Shown: positions 1 to 9,519 of the stretch, piece after piece
How the letters are laid out: each line of letters opens with the position of its first letter
Position numbering within the stretch: the first letter of the stretch is position 1
From: Agromyces rhizosphaerae
GTDB lineage: Bacteria; Actinomycetota; Actinomycetes; Actinomycetales; Microbacteriaceae
Length of the DNA stretch: 64,000 bases
Direction of reading: 5' to 3'
Assembly (NCBI RefSeq): GCF_027925245.1
Contig: NZ_BSDP01000001.1
Location: 868,001 to 932,000, forward strand
The notes under the pieces: generated by a model
Databases searched by the model: none
What the model saw: the letters and a program-made list of their open reading frames with translations, nothing else
What the model was told of the DNA's origin: nothing
Position numbers and translations under genes: made by a program

Positions 1-1
1 C

Positions 2-1180
2 GAGGGCGGCAACACCGAGAGCGACACCTGGTTCCTCGAGCACGTGACGCCCACGGTCTTCAGCGAGCCCTCGGGCCCGGCGTGCAACAGCTGGGAGCTG
101 TGGGAGACCGACCTCGACCTCGCCCGCGGCATGGGCCTGAACGCCTTCCGGTTCTCGGTCGAGTGGGCGCGCATCGAGCCGCGGGAGGGCGAGTTCTCCG
201 ACGAGGCGCTCGCGCACTACGAGGCGGTGGTCGACGGATGCCTCGCGCGCGGACTCGCCCCGGTCGTCACCTTCAACCACTTCACCTCGCCGCACTGGTT
301 CGCGTGCCGCGGCGCGTGGCTCGACGAGGAGGCGCCGGCGCTGTTCGCCCGGTTCGCCGACGCCGTGATGCGGCGCTTCGGCGACCGGATCGCCGTCGCG
401 GTCACGTTCAACGAGCCCGACCTGCCCCAGATGCTCACCTGGGCGGGCCTGCCCGACTTCGTCGCCGACCTCGAGCGCGCGACCCTCGACGCCGCGGGCG
501 CTGCGGCCGGCGTGCCCCGGTACCGCGCGTCGAACGTGATGCTGCGCGAGGACTTTCCCGCGATGCGCGCCGGCATGACGGCCGCCCACCTCGCTGCGCG
601 CGACGCGATCAAGGCGCACCGGCCCGAACTCCCCGTGGGCCTGTCGCTCGCGATCGTCGACGACGTGGCCGCCCCCGGGGGCAAGGCACTGCGCGACCGC
701 AAGCGCGCCGCGGTCTACGACCACTGGCTCGAACTCGCCCGGGGCGACGACTTCATCGGGGTGCAGAACTACGAGCGCATCGTCTACGGGCCCGACGGCC
801 AGCTGCCGCCGCCCGAGGGCAGCACGGTGAACCAGATGGGAACGGCGGTCGAGCCCGACTCGCTCGGCGGGGCGATCGAGTACGCCCACCGGGTCAGCGG
901 CAGGCCGGTGTTCGTCACCGAGCACGGCATCGCCACCGACGACGACGGCGTGCGACAGGCGTTCCTTCCGCCGGCGATCGCGAGCATGGACCGCGTCATC
1001 GGCGCGGGTGTGCCCGTCATGGGCTACTGCACGTGGACGCTGCTCGACAACTTCGAGTGGATCTTCGGCTACTCCAAGCAGCTCGGCCTGCACGAGGTGG
1101 ACCGGGAGACGTTCGCGCGCACGGCGAAGCCCAGCGCCGGCGTGTACGCCGCGATCGTGCGCGCACACCGGGGCGCGTAG
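2..1180 (+). CDS. Glycoside hydrolase family 1 (beta-glucosidase-like), 5' truncated by window edge
   Basis: The reading frame is open from base 2, and the residues before the first in-frame GTG (base 44) already match the family pattern, so the gene starts upstream of the window. About 392 residues are visible. The acid/base motif TFNEPD lies near bases 406-421, and the nucleophile motif TEHGI near 916-930 has His in place of the usual Asn of ENG. WARIEP and the C-terminal W-TLLDNFEW-GY pattern are also GH1 hallmarks. No export signal can be judged because the N-terminus is missing. The role is hydrolysis of beta-glycosides; the substrate cannot be read from sequence. The nearest downstream gene is convergent. 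Confidence 0.9.
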   Translation, partial: EGGNTESDTWFLEHVTPTVFSEPSGPACNSWELWETDLDLARGMGLNAFRFSVEWARIEPREGEFSDEALAHYEAVVDGCLARGLAPVVTFNHFTSPHWFACRGAWLDEEAPALFARFADAVMRRFGDRIAVAVTFNEPDLPQMLTWAGLPDFVADLERATLDAAGAAAGVPRYRASNVMLREDFPAMRAGMTAAHLAARDAIKAHRPELPVGLSLAIVDDVAAPGGKALRDRKRAAVYDHWLELARGDDFIGVQNYERIVYGPDGQLPPPEGSTVNQMGTAVEPDSLGGAIEYAHRVSGRPVFVTEHGIATDDDGVRQAFLPPAIASMDRVIGAGVPVMGYCTWTLLDNFEWIFGYSKQLGLHEVDRETFARTAKPSAGVYAAIVRAHRGA

Positions 1181-1235
1181 GCCCGGCACCGCCCGCTGCA
1201 CGGGGCCGCCCGCTTCCCCTCGCAGTCCCGCCCGC

Positions 1236-2150
1236 TCAGGGCAGGACGACGATCTTCCCCGGGGCGTGCGACGTCTCGAGCGCCGCGAAGGCATCGGCCA
1301 CCTCGTCGAGCGGGAACGTGGCCGCGACCGGCAGCACGAACCGGCCCTCGGCGAGCCCCTCGGCGAGGCGGGCGAGGTTGTCGGGTGTACGCGCGGCGCG
1401 CTCGACGATGCCGACGCCGAGTTCGGCGAGCGCCCCGTACGCCGCGATCGCCGTCATCCGTTCCACGGGCACGCCCAGGGCCACGCCAGCATCGAGCGCG
1501 CCGCGGCCGTGGCAGTCGATGACCGCGGTCGCACCGCCCGCGGCGGCCACCCGGCCGGCGAGGCCGTCGCCGTACGCGACCGGCTCGACGCCGAGCGATC
1601 GCAGCAGGTCGTGGTTGCGCGGCGCGGCGGTGCCGACGACCCGGGCTCCCGCGTCCACCGCGAGCTGGCACACGAGCAGCCCGACCGCGCCGCTCGCACC
1701 CCCGACCAGCACGGTGTCGCCGGCACCGACCGGCACCGTCGCGAGGCATGACACCGCCGTGAGGCCGGCCGTGCGCAGCCCGCCCGCGACCGCGACCGGA
1801 AGCGCGTCGGGCCGACGCACCAGGGCGGATGCCTCGGCGAGCACGCGCTCCGCGATCGCGCCGGGCGCGCCGCCGAGCACCTCGTCACCCACGGCGACCG
1901 GAGCGCCGTCCGGGTAGTCGGCGCCGTCGCCGACGGCCTCCACGGTGCCGGCGAACTCCCCGCCGATCCGACGCGGGAACGGGGCATCCGATGTCAGGAA
2001 CCCCGTGCGCACCTTGGCGTCGTACGGGTTCACGCCCGCGGCGCGCACCCGCACCGCGACCTGCCCGGGCCCCGGGTCGACGTCCGCGATCTCCTCGACC
2101 CGCAGCACCCCCGGACCGCCCACCTCGTCGTACCCCGCCGCTCGACTCAC
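1236..2150 (-). CDS. NADP-dependent quinone oxidoreductase / zinc-independent MDR-family alcohol dehydrogenase
   Basis: 304 residues, the usual length for quinone-reductase-type medium-chain dehydrogenases. The N-terminal GroES-like half contains GPGQVAVRVRAAGVNPYDAK. The Rossmann half contains VLVGGASGAVGLLVCQLA, which is the nucleotide-binding loop. The Cys/His ligands of catalytic zinc are absent, so this is the zinc-free quinone reductase branch. The start is GTG at 2148-2150, with a purine-rich GGAGGGAG five bases upstream. It is divergent from the sulfatase gene across about 155 bases. The physiological substrate is unknown. Confidence 0.85.
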   Translation of the reverse strand: MSRAAGYDEVGGPGVLRVEEIADVDPGPGQVAVRVRAAGVNPYDAKVRTGFLTSDAPFPRRIGGEFAGTVEAVGDGADYPDGAPVAVGDEVLGGAPGAIAERVLAEASALVRRPDALPVAVAGGLRTAGLTAVSCLATVPVGAGDTVLVGGASGAVGLLVCQLAVDAGARVVGTAAPRNHDLLRSLGVEPVAYGDGLAGRVAAAGGATAVIDCHGRGALDAGVALGVPVERMTAIAAYGALAELGVGIVERAARTPDNLARLAEGLAEGRFVLPVAATFPLDEVADAFAALETSHAPGKIVVLP

Positions 2151-2306
2151 GCGCGCTCCCTCCGCCGGCTTCCGAGCCTACGGCCCCTCCCCGGAACGAA
2201 AGCAGAAGGCGATTTGGTTTTAGGGCCCACTCCGGCGACACTTGTCCGGTTCCATTTCTGCGGCACTCCCCCACGCACGCCGCCGAACCCCGAAAGGCCG
2301 ACCTCA

Positions 2307-3860
2307 ATGGCGACAGATCTGCCCTCCGACTCCGCACCCGCGCAGGACGCGGCTCCGACGAAGCGCACCAAGCGGCGCGGCCTCGGCAAGCGCATCCTGA
2401 AGGCCACCGGCCTCGTGCTCGCGCTCCCCGCGCTGCTGCTCGTCGCCGGCCTCGGCTACCTCGCCTTCGAACTGCTCACCAACCGCCCCGACGACTCCCC
2501 CGAGCACGAGGCGCTGAAGGAGGAGTACCTCACCAACCGCCTGAGCACGGCGGCGGCGACCTCCGGCGAGTCCCCCAACGTGATCCTCGTGCACTACGAC
2601 GACCTCGGCTACGGCGACCTCGGCTTCATGGGCGACACCCCCATCGAGACGCCGAACCTCGACGCGCTCGCCGAGGACGGCGTGGTCATGACCAACTACC
2701 ACTCGCCCTCCGCCGTCTGCACGCCCTCGCGCGCCGCGCTGCTCACCGGCCGCCTCGCGCCCCGCGCCGCCGTGCCCGACGTGCTCTTCCCCAACGAGGG
2801 CGTCAGCAGCCTGATCAACGTCGTGTCGGGCACCTTCGGCCTGACCCAGGCCGAGATCACCATCCCCGACGTGCTCCAGGCCTCGGGCTACGAGACCGGC
2901 ATGATCGGCAAGTGGCACATCGGCGACACCGAGGGCTCGCTCCCGAACGACTTCGGGTTCGACTCCTTCCTCGGCTCGCGGTACTCGAACGACATGGTGC
3001 CGTTCCAGATCTACGAGAACGACGAGGTCCTCCTCGAGACCGTCGACCAGACGGAGCTCGACGCGCTCTACACCGACCGCGCGGTGGAGTTCGTCGCCGA
3101 CGCCGCCGAGACCGAGGACCCGTTCTTCCTCTACTTCGCGCACAACTTCCCGCACGAGCCGCTCTTCGCGGCCGACGAGAACCTCGGCCGCTCCGACGCC
3201 GGCCTCTACGGCGACATCGTCGAGGGGCTCGACGACGGCATCGGCCGCATCGTCGACGAGCTCGAGGCCACCGGCCAGCTCGACAACACGATCATCATGG
3301 TCACGAGCGACAACGGCCCGTGGTTCCAGGGCGACGCCGGCGACCACCGCGGCCGCAAGGGCATGATCTCCGAGGGCGGCACCCGCGTGCCCTTCCTCGT
3401 GCACTGGCCCGACGGCCTCGAGGGCGGGCGGACCGTCGACACCATGGCGATGGGCACCGACGTGCTGCCGACGCTGCTCGACTGGCTCGACATCCCCGCG
3501 CCGACCGACCGCGTGCTCGACGGAACGAGCATGGCCTCGGTCCTCGAGGGAACCGGCGACACCGTCAGCGAGTATTACTACTCGTACGCGAGCAAGAGCC
3601 TGCTCGCGGTCAGCGACGGCCGCTTCAAGTACTACGCGGAGCAGCCCTACCTCTACACGATCAGCGGCACGTCCTTCGCCAGCCCGTTCACGCAGGGACC
3701 GTGGCTGTTCGACCTCGAGGCCGACCCCAGCGAGGCGTACGACGTGAGCGCGAAGTACCCCGACGTCGCGGCGGAGCTCGCGGCCGAGCTCGAGCGCCGC
3801 AACGCCGAGACCGAGGAGAACCCGCGCGGCTGGCTCACGACGAGCAACGCCGCGGGCTGA
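2307..3860 (+). CDS. Membrane-anchored sulfatase (S1 family, arylsulfatase-like)
   Basis: 517 residues from ATG 2307, which follows a GAAAGG ribosome site. The frame stays open further 5' but that extension is not protein-like. The basic N-terminus (TKRTKRRGLGKR) is followed by one hydrophobic segment at about residues 30-50, giving a type II anchor or uncleaved signal with the enzyme outside. The sulfatase signature CTPSRAALLTGR (about residues 135-146) carries the Cys that formylglycine-generating enzyme converts to the catalytic residue. The N-terminal metal site is HYDDLGYGD, and GKWHIGD and TSDNGPW are also conserved. It hydrolyses sulfate esters, probably of polysaccharides. No formylglycine-generating enzyme gene is in the window. 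Confidence 0.92.
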   Translation: MATDLPSDSAPAQDAAPTKRTKRRGLGKRILKATGLVLALPALLLVAGLGYLAFELLTNRPDDSPEHEALKEEYLTNRLSTAAATSGESPNVILVHYDDLGYGDLGFMGDTPIETPNLDALAEDGVVMTNYHSPSAVCTPSRAALLTGRLAPRAAVPDVLFPNEGVSSLINVVSGTFGLTQAEITIPDVLQASGYETGMIGKWHIGDTEGSLPNDFGFDSFLGSRYSNDMVPFQIYENDEVLLETVDQTELDALYTDRAVEFVADAAETEDPFFLYFAHNFPHEPLFAADENLGRSDAGLYGDIVEGLDDGIGRIVDELEATGQLDNTIIMVTSDNGPWFQGDAGDHRGRKGMISEGGTRVPFLVHWPDGLEGGRTVDTMAMGTDVLPTLLDWLDIPAPTDRVLDGTSMASVLEGTGDTVSEYYYSYASKSLLAVSDGRFKYYAEQPYLYTISGTSFASPFTQGPWLFDLEADPSEAYDVSAKYPDVAAELAAELERRNAETEENPRGWLTTSNAAG

Positions 3861-3879
3861 CCCCCGGCGCCGACCGACC

Positions 3880-4521
3880 TCAGCTCCCGCGGCCGACCCA
3901 GCCGACGACCACGTCGCCGATCATCGCGCGATAGTGGTCGCGGCGGTCGGCCGCGAGCAGGTCGCGGTCGAACAGGTAGCCGAACGTGTACTGGTTCGCC
4001 ACCTGGAAGAAGCAGTACGAGCTGATCACGAGGTGCACGTCGAGCGCGTCGACGTCGTCGCGCAGCGTGCCGTCGGCGCGGCCGCGCTCGAGCACGCCGT
4101 CGAGCAGGCCGAGCGCGGGCTGGTTCAGCTCGCGCAGCGACTCGAGCCGGCGGATGAAGTTGCCGCGGTGGATGTTCTCGATCGACACCAGGCGGATGAA
4201 GTCGCTGTGCGCGAGGTGGTGGTCGTAGGTGATCTCGGCGAGCCGGCGCAGCGCCTCGACCGGCTCCAGGTCGCCGACGTGCAGGGCCTGCTCGGCCTCG
4301 CGGATGCTCCGGTAGGCGCGCTCGAGCACGGCCATGTAGAGCTGCTCCTTGCCGCCGAAGTAGTAGTAGATCATGCGCTTCGTCGTGCGGGTGCGCTCGG
4401 CGATCTCGTCGACGCGCGTGCCCGAGAACCCCGACTCGGCGAAGGACTCGGTGGCGACCGTGAGGAGGTCCTCGCGCGTGCGCTCGGGATCGCGCTGGCG
4501 GACCACGGGTTGTTCGCTCAC
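3880..4521 (-). CDS. TetR-family transcriptional regulator
   Basis: 213 residues. The N-terminal helix-turn-helix runs over about residues 12-58, with the TetR pattern GTRVDEIAERTRTTKRMIYYYFGGKEQLY. The C-terminal ligand-binding part belongs to the aromatic/organic-acid type often found beside catabolic operons. It lies at the 3' end of the TRAP/shikimate operon on the same strand, about 70 bases after the phosphotriesterase-like gene. It could therefore be co-transcribed and feed back on the divergent promoter at 9.4-9.55 kb, which holds an 18-bp dyad. That regulatory link is an inference. Confidence 0.9.
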   Translation of the reverse strand: MSEQPVVRQRDPERTREDLLTVATESFAESGFSGTRVDEIAERTRTTKRMIYYYFGGKEQLYMAVLERAYRSIREAEQALHVGDLEPVEALRRLAEITYDHHLAHSDFIRLVSIENIHRGNFIRRLESLRELNQPALGLLDGVLERGRADGTLRDDVDALDVHLVISSYCFFQVANQYTFGYLFDRDLLAADRRDHYRAMIGDVVVGWVGRGS

Positions 4522-4592
4522 GTTCCCACCCTAGTTCTCGGGGCCCATGCCGCCCGGCAGCGACAGGGCAGGGCCGACCGGATGCGACCTGC

Positions 4593-5564
4593 TCATGATC
4601 CGCTGAGCACCCGCCTCGGGTTGCCGACCAGCATCCGCTCGATCGTCGCGTCGTCGACGCCCGCGTCGCGCAGCCGGGGCAGGATGCCGGTGAAGACGTG
4701 CTCCATGTGCCAGTCGGGCGCGTGCTCGGCGCGCCACGACGGCGGGGTCACGCGGCTGAAGAACGCCGCGTCGTGCGAGAGGACGATGCGTTCCGCGTAG
4801 CCGAGCTCGAGCAGTGCGAGCAGCATGCGCACGCGGTCGTCGTCGGAGCCGACGTGCGCCATGCCGAAGCGGTCGAACCCGAGGTACGAGCCCGCGTCGG
4901 CCAGCTCGCGCAGGTAGTCGAGGTCGGTCGAGTCGCCGCTGTGTCCGATCACGACCCGGTCGAGGGGCACGCCCAGCTCGCGCAGCATCCGCTGCTGTTC
5001 GCGTCCGCCGCCCGACTGGGCGTGCGAGTGCGTGGTGATCGGCACCCCGGTGCGCAGGTGCGCCGCGGCCGCCGCCGCCCACACGCGCCGCACGTCGGGC
5101 GTGAACCCCTCCACGTCGGAGACGACCTTGATCATCCCGGCGCGGATGCCCGTGCCCGCGATGCCCCGCTCGATGTCGCCGACGAACAGCTCCGCGAGCG
5201 GGTCCGGCCCCTCGACGAGGCGGCCCGGCCCGTGCATGCGGATCGCGTGCGGCAGCACGTCGGCGGTGTAGTACCCCGTGGCGACGACGATCTCGACGGG
5301 CACGCGCTCGGCCACGCGCCGCACGTGTGCGACGTCGCGGCCGAGCCCGGGCACCGTGAGGTCGACGACGGTCCGCACGCCGAGCGCGTGGAGGCGCTCG
5401 AGTCCGGTCACGGCCCGCTCGACCGCCTGCGCCTCGTCCCACTCCGGGTGGGGCAGGTTCAGGTCGAGCTCCTGGTGGCCCACGAACAGGTGCTCGTGGA
5501 TCAGGGTCGTGCCCAGCCGCTCCGCCTGCACCTCGCCGGTGCAGGTCGGAACCGTGCGGACCAT
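4593..5564 (-). CDS. Phosphotriesterase-family metal-dependent hydrolase
   Basis: 323 residues, typical for the phosphotriesterase/lactonase amidohydrolase family. The expected metal ligands are in order: HEHLF near residue 23, the bridging lysine region GMIKVVSD near 150, TTHSHAQSGG near 190, VIGHSGDS near 218 and LSHDAAF near 275. Members hydrolyse lactones, esters or phosphotriesters, and many natural ones are lactonases. It sits inside an operon for shikimate/quinate uptake, so a lactone or ester of a cyclic polyol acid is a plausible but untested substrate. There is no signal peptide, so it is cytoplasmic. Confidence 0.85.
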   Translation of the reverse strand: MVRTVPTCTGEVQAERLGTTLIHEHLFVGHQELDLNLPHPEWDEAQAVERAVTGLERLHALGVRTVVDLTVPGLGRDVAHVRRVAERVPVEIVVATGYYTADVLPHAIRMHGPGRLVEGPDPLAELFVGDIERGIAGTGIRAGMIKVVSDVEGFTPDVRRVWAAAAAAHLRTGVPITTHSHAQSGGGREQQRMLRELGVPLDRVVIGHSGDSTDLDYLRELADAGSYLGFDRFGMAHVGSDDDRVRMLLALLELGYAERIVLSHDAAFFSRVTPPSWRAEHAPDWHMEHVFTGILPRLRDAGVDDATIERMLVGNPRRVLSGS

Positions 5565-5594
5565 CGTCGTATCGTCAGTCGGTGCGGTGTCCGA

Positions 5595-6635
5595 TCACTC
5601 CGAGGTGGCGCGGATCGCCTCGAAGACCGCGAGCGACTCGCCCTCGAAGGTCTCGAGGAAGAACTCGACCGCGGGGCCCTGGAAGGCCTCGACGTCCACG
5701 TCCTCGATGACCTCCCAGTCATCGCCGTTGCGCCACTCGTCGAGCACGACCTCCTCGTCCTCGGCGACGCAGGCGGTGACCTCGGTGACCGCGGTCTCCA
5801 CCGCGGCGGTGAGCGCGTCCTGCTGCTCGCTGCTCAGCTCGTCCCAGATCGGGCTCATCACGACGAGGTTCGTGTTGAGCTGGTGCTCGGACAGGCTGAC
5901 GTAGTCCTGCACCTCCTGGAAGTTCTGGGCGACGATGTTGGTGATCGGGTTCTCCTGCCCGTCGACCGTGCCCTGCTGCAGCGCGAGGTAGAGCTCCTCG
6001 TACGCGACCTCGGTCGCGTCCGCGCCGAGCGCCTGCGCGTTCAGCAGGTACTGCGGCGAGCCCGGGAAGCGCATGCGCACGCCCTCGAGGTCCGCGGGGG
6101 TGCGGATCGGCACGTTCGCGGTGAAGAGCCGCGCGCCGGCCGACCAGGCGCCGAGCGTCTGCACGCCCGAGGCCTCCTTGAAGCCCTCGACGAGCACGGC
6201 CGAGTCGTCGCTGGCCATGAACGCCGCGAGGTGCTCCGGGCCGTCGAACACGTACGCCGCGTCGAGCACGCTGATCGGCTCGTAGACGGCACCGAGCGCC
6301 GAGGCGCCCTGGATGTCCATGTCGATGTCGCCGGATGCGACGGACGCGATGCGGTCCGCGTCGCCGCCCAGCTGGCTGGCCGGGAAGATCTCGATCGTGA
6401 GGCCCACGTCGGCGGCCTCGACCTCGTCGGCGATCACCTGCGCGCCGCAGCGGTGCTGGGGCTGGTCCTCGGTGTAGCTGTGGGCCAGCGTGAGCTCGAT
6501 CGTCTCCTGCTCGCTCGACTCGTCGCCGGTGTCGGTTCCTCCATCGGAACCGCTCGAGCAAGCCGCCAGCAGGAACAGTGCCGGCGCCGCTGCCAGAGCG
6601 ATCCACGTCGTTCGCTTGGTGCGTCGTGCAATCAC
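5595..6635 (-). CDS. dctP: TRAP transporter substrate-binding protein (DctP family lipoprotein)
   Basis: 346 residues from a GTG start preceded by GAGAGGAA. The N-terminus is a lipoprotein signal: basic RRTKRTT, a hydrophobic stretch, then the lipobox LLAACSSGS. The mature part has the DctP pattern ELTLAHSYTEDQPQHRC, a mid-protein conserved arginine region (GVRMRFPGSPQYL) and VYEPISVLDAAYVF. It binds a carboxylate solute outside the membrane and hands it to DctQM. It lies 13 bases after the shikimate dehydrogenase-like gene. The neighbouring enzymes suggest shikimate or quinate as ligand (inference). Confidence 0.93.
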   Translation of the reverse strand: MIARRTKRTTWIALAAAPALFLLAACSSGSDGGTDTGDESSEQETIELTLAHSYTEDQPQHRCGAQVIADEVEAADVGLTIEIFPASQLGGDADRIASVASGDIDMDIQGASALGAVYEPISVLDAAYVFDGPEHLAAFMASDDSAVLVEGFKEASGVQTLGAWSAGARLFTANVPIRTPADLEGVRMRFPGSPQYLLNAQALGADATEVAYEELYLALQQGTVDGQENPITNIVAQNFQEVQDYVSLSEHQLNTNLVVMSPIWDELSSEQQDALTAAVETAVTEVTACVAEDEEVVLDEWRNGDDWEVIEDVDVEAFQGPAVEFFLETFEGESLAVFEAIRATSE

Positions 6636-6648
6636 GGTTGCATTCCTC

Positions 6649-7569
6649 TCATCGGTGCCATGGTGGTGTGGTCCCGCTCGCCTCGACGGCGACCAGGTCT
6701 GTGAGATCCGCGAGCATGGCCTCGCGGTCCGCAGGTTCTCCGGTGAAGATCTCGAAGGCGTCGGCCGCCTGGTGCATCGCCATGCCGAGACCCGACATGA
6801 CGCGGCACCCGCGGTCGCGCGCGGCGACGAGCAGTTCGGTCTCGACGGGCCGGTAGACCACGTCGGCGACGAAGGCGCGGCCGGGCACGAGCCCGACGTC
6901 GAACGCCGCGCCCGGGTGGGCGGCCATGCCGAACGGGGTGGCGTTGACCACGCCGTCGGCGTCGGCGAGCGCTCCCGCCAGCTCGTCGGTGCCGATGGAG
7001 CGCACGCGCCCGGTCGACACCTCGGCGACGGATGCCGCGAGGGCGGCCGCCCGTCCGGGGGCCGCGTCCGCGATCACGAGCTCGCCCACCTCGCGCGCGG
7101 CCAGCGCGCTGGCGACCGCCGCGCCCGCGCCTCCGGCACCGACCAGCACGACCAGGTCGCGCGGCGCATCGCCGAGCGTCTCGTCGAAGGCGGCGCCGAA
7201 CCCCGTGACATCCGTGTTGTGCCCGATCATGCGGTCGCCGTCGAAGACGACCGTGTTCACGGCGCCGACGGTGCGCGCCGCGGGCGCGAGCTCGTCGAGC
7301 AGCGGCAGCACCGTCTGCTTGACGGGGTGGGTGACGTTCAGGCCGTCGAACCCGAGCCGGCGCGCGTCGGCGAGCAGGCGGCCGACGTACTCCTCGGTGC
7401 TCTCGCCGGGCGCGAGGTCGATCGTGCGGTACACGTAGTGCATGCCGTGGCGCGCGCCCTCGAGCTCGTGCATCGGCGGCGTGAGCGACGGGGTCACGCC
7501 CTCGCCGATGAGGCCGATCAGCACGGCCCGGCGCAGCGGCACCTCGGGTACGGCGTCGATGGCGGTCAC
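6649..7569 (-). CDS. aroE: Shikimate/quinate dehydrogenase (AroE family), catabolic context
   Basis: 306 residues from GTG 7567-7569, which overlaps the dctM stop in a GTGA junction. AroE landmarks are GEGVTPSLTPPMHE (substrate loop), GLNVTHPVKQTV with the catalytic Lys, NTVVFDGDRMIGHNTDVTG (the conserved Asn and Asp), the Rossmann GAGGAGAAVASAL, and GMAMHQAADAFEIFTG at the C-terminus. The family oxidises shikimate to 3-dehydroshikimate, or quinate to 3-dehydroquinate. Placement between TRAP subunits and opposite a dehydroshikimate dehydratase points to catabolism rather than aromatic amino-acid synthesis. Specificity for shikimate against quinate cannot be set from sequence alone. Confidence 0.88.
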   Translation of the reverse strand: MTAIDAVPEVPLRRAVLIGLIGEGVTPSLTPPMHELEGARHGMHYVYRTIDLAPGESTEEYVGRLLADARRLGFDGLNVTHPVKQTVLPLLDELAPAARTVGAVNTVVFDGDRMIGHNTDVTGFGAAFDETLGDAPRDLVVLVGAGGAGAAVASALAAREVGELVIADAAPGRAAALAASVAEVSTGRVRSIGTDELAGALADADGVVNATPFGMAAHPGAAFDVGLVPGRAFVADVVYRPVETELLVAARDRGCRVMSGLGMAMHQAADAFEIFTGEPADREAMLADLTDLVAVEASGTTPPWHR

Positions 7570-8840
7570 AGGCCCAGCACCCCCGGCAGCCACATCACCC
7601 AGTCGGGCACGAGGATCAGCAGCACCATGATCACGAGCGACGGGATGAGGAACGGCAGCGCGCCTCGGAACACCTCGCCCACGCGTGTCCTCGACACGGA
7701 CGCGGTCACGAAGAGCACCGTGCCGACCGGCGGCGTGAGCAGGCCCACCATGAGCGAGACGATCATGAGCACGCCGGCCGCGATCGGGTCGAGGCCGTAG
7801 TCGCGCACGATCGGCAGCAGGATCGGCACGACGAGCACGAGGATCGCGGTCGCGTCGATCACGGTGCCGAGGATCAGCATGAGGATCGCGATCAGCAGCA
7901 GGAAGACCGTGGGGTTGTCGGTGATGCCGAGGAAGAACTCGGCGAGCAGCTGCGGCAGGCGCTCCTTGGCGAGGATGTAGCCGAGCAGCGACGCGGAGGC
8001 GACGATCAGCATGATGCCCGCGGTGGTCAGCACCGCGTCCTTCACGGCCTCGAAGAAGCCGCGCCAGCTGAGCGAGCGCTGCAGGATGCCGACGATGATG
8101 ATGTAGACCACGCCCACCGCGGCCGCCTCGGTCGGGGTGAACACGCCGCCGAGGATGCCGCCGAGGATGATGATCGGCGAGGCCAGGGGCAGCAGTACGC
8201 CCTTGAGCGACGCGACGAACTCGGCCCGGTCGAACTCGCCGCGCGTGATCTTCGGGTTGCGGCGCACGAGCACCCAGACGACGACGCAGAGGCCGATCGC
8301 CATGAGCAGGGCGGGTATGACGGATGCCGCGAAGAGGGCGCCCGTCGAGACCGCCGCGAGTCCCGCGAAGATGACCGCCGGGATGCTCGGCGGCATGATC
8401 GGCGCGATGAGCGAGGACGCGCCCGACAGGCCGACCGCGAAGCGGCGGTCGTACCCGTTGCGGAGCATCGCGGGGATCTGCACCTTGCCGAGCGCGGCCG
8501 CGTCGGCCACTGCCGACCCGCTCATCCACGAGAAGCCGACGCTCACGCCGACGGCGACGTAGCCGAGGTTGCCGCGGAGGCGGGCGAGCAGGGCGAGCGC
8601 GAACCGGAAGAGCTTGTCGGCGATGCCGGCGTGGTTCGCGAGCGCACCCAGGAAGACGAACAGCGGCACCGCCAGCAGGGGGAAGCTGGCCGCGGCGTTG
8701 GTGACCTGGCGGAGGGCGAAGCCCGTCGACTGGCCCTCGATGGCCAGGTAGACGAGGGCGGGGCCGAGGAAGGCGAACGCGACGGGCACGCGCAGCACGA
8801 GCAGCAGCGCGATCGCCAGACCGAGGAGTGCGAGCGTCAT
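7566..8840 (-). CDS. dctM: TRAP transporter large permease DctM
   Basis: 424 residues from ATG 8838-8840, the standard DctM length, overlapping dctQ by 4 bases (ATGA). It consists almost entirely of hydrophobic segments (about 11-12 helices). Conserved loops include VPLFVFLGALANHAGIADKL, MPPSIPAVIFAGLAAVSTG and FTPTEAAAVGVVY, the signature of the DctM sodium-coupled translocation subunit. It works with DctQ and the DctP lipoprotein in the cytoplasmic membrane. Confidence 0.95.
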   Translation of the reverse strand: MTLALLGLAIALLLVLRVPVAFAFLGPALVYLAIEGQSTGFALRQVTNAAASFPLLAVPLFVFLGALANHAGIADKLFRFALALLARLRGNLGYVAVGVSVGFSWMSGSAVADAAALGKVQIPAMLRNGYDRRFAVGLSGASSLIAPIMPPSIPAVIFAGLAAVSTGALFAASVIPALLMAIGLCVVVWVLVRRNPKITRGEFDRAEFVASLKGVLLPLASPIIILGGILGGVFTPTEAAAVGVVYIIIVGILQRSLSWRGFFEAVKDAVLTTAGIMLIVASASLLGYILAKERLPQLLAEFFLGITDNPTVFLLLIAILMLILGTVIDATAILVLVVPILLPIVRDYGLDPIAAGVLMIVSLMVGLLTPPVGTVLFVTASVSRTRVGEVFRGALPFLIPSLVIMVLLILVPDWVMWLPGVLGL

Positions 8841-9385
8841 GCGGTCGCCTCCTGCTCGTCGGACTCGGTCGTCGTGATGACCGGGCCGTTGACCGCGACG
8901 TCGATCGCGGCGATGGTCGCGCGGATCGCGGTGCTCGCCGCGCCGATCAGCACGGGGATGTAGACGTACGACATCGGCAGCCGCAGCACGGGCGACTTGA
9001 TGATGCTCTGGGTCTCGACGAGCGCCCACGCCTCGAGGGTGAGCCCCACGCCGGTCGCGGCGACTACCAGCATCGCGAACACCTGCACGACGCGCACGAG
9101 CACCTGGTTGCGCGCGACGTCGACGACCTCGAGCGCGATGTGGCCGCGGCTCGTGACGAGCAGGCCGGCCGCCGAGAAGGTGAGCCAGACGAGCGAGAAC
9201 CGCGCGAGCTCGCCGGTCCAGGGGAAGCCCTCGATCGGCAGGTACCGCTGCAGGGCCTGCAGGAAGACGAAGGCGAGGATCGCGAGGAGCGCGATCGACC
9301 CGATCGCGAGCTCCGCGATGAAGACGATCCTGGAGATGCGCCGCAGCACGGGCACGCGCCCCTGCGGTCGTTCTGGTTCGGTCAC
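8837..9385 (-). CDS. dctQ: TRAP transporter small permease DctQ
   Basis: 182 residues with four hydrophobic helices. The DctQ pattern PWTGELARFSLVWLTFSAAG falls in the second or third helix region. The start is GTG at 9383-9385, preceded by AAGGG. It is the first gene of a minus-strand series dctQ-dctM-aroE-dctP-phosphotriesterase-tetR. Upstream lies a 169-base divergent promoter region shared with the dehydroshikimate dehydratase gene. Confidence 0.9.
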   Translation of the reverse strand: MTEPERPQGRVPVLRRISRIVFIAELAIGSIALLAILAFVFLQALQRYLPIEGFPWTGELARFSLVWLTFSAAGLLVTSRGHIALEVVDVARNQVLVRVVQVFAMLVVAATGVGLTLEAWALVETQSIIKSPVLRLPMSYVYIPVLIGAASTAIRATIAAIDVAVNGPVITTTESDEQEATA

Positions 9386-9519
9386 ACACGCCCTTGTCTG
9401 TTCCGACGCCCCAGGCGACGATGCGCTGGGCCGTAGTTATACGTACCGGTTATTACATTAGGTCGGATCCGGTCACGACCTCCACCCCGAAAGGTCTCGA
9501 TCAGGTCTCGGAATTCACC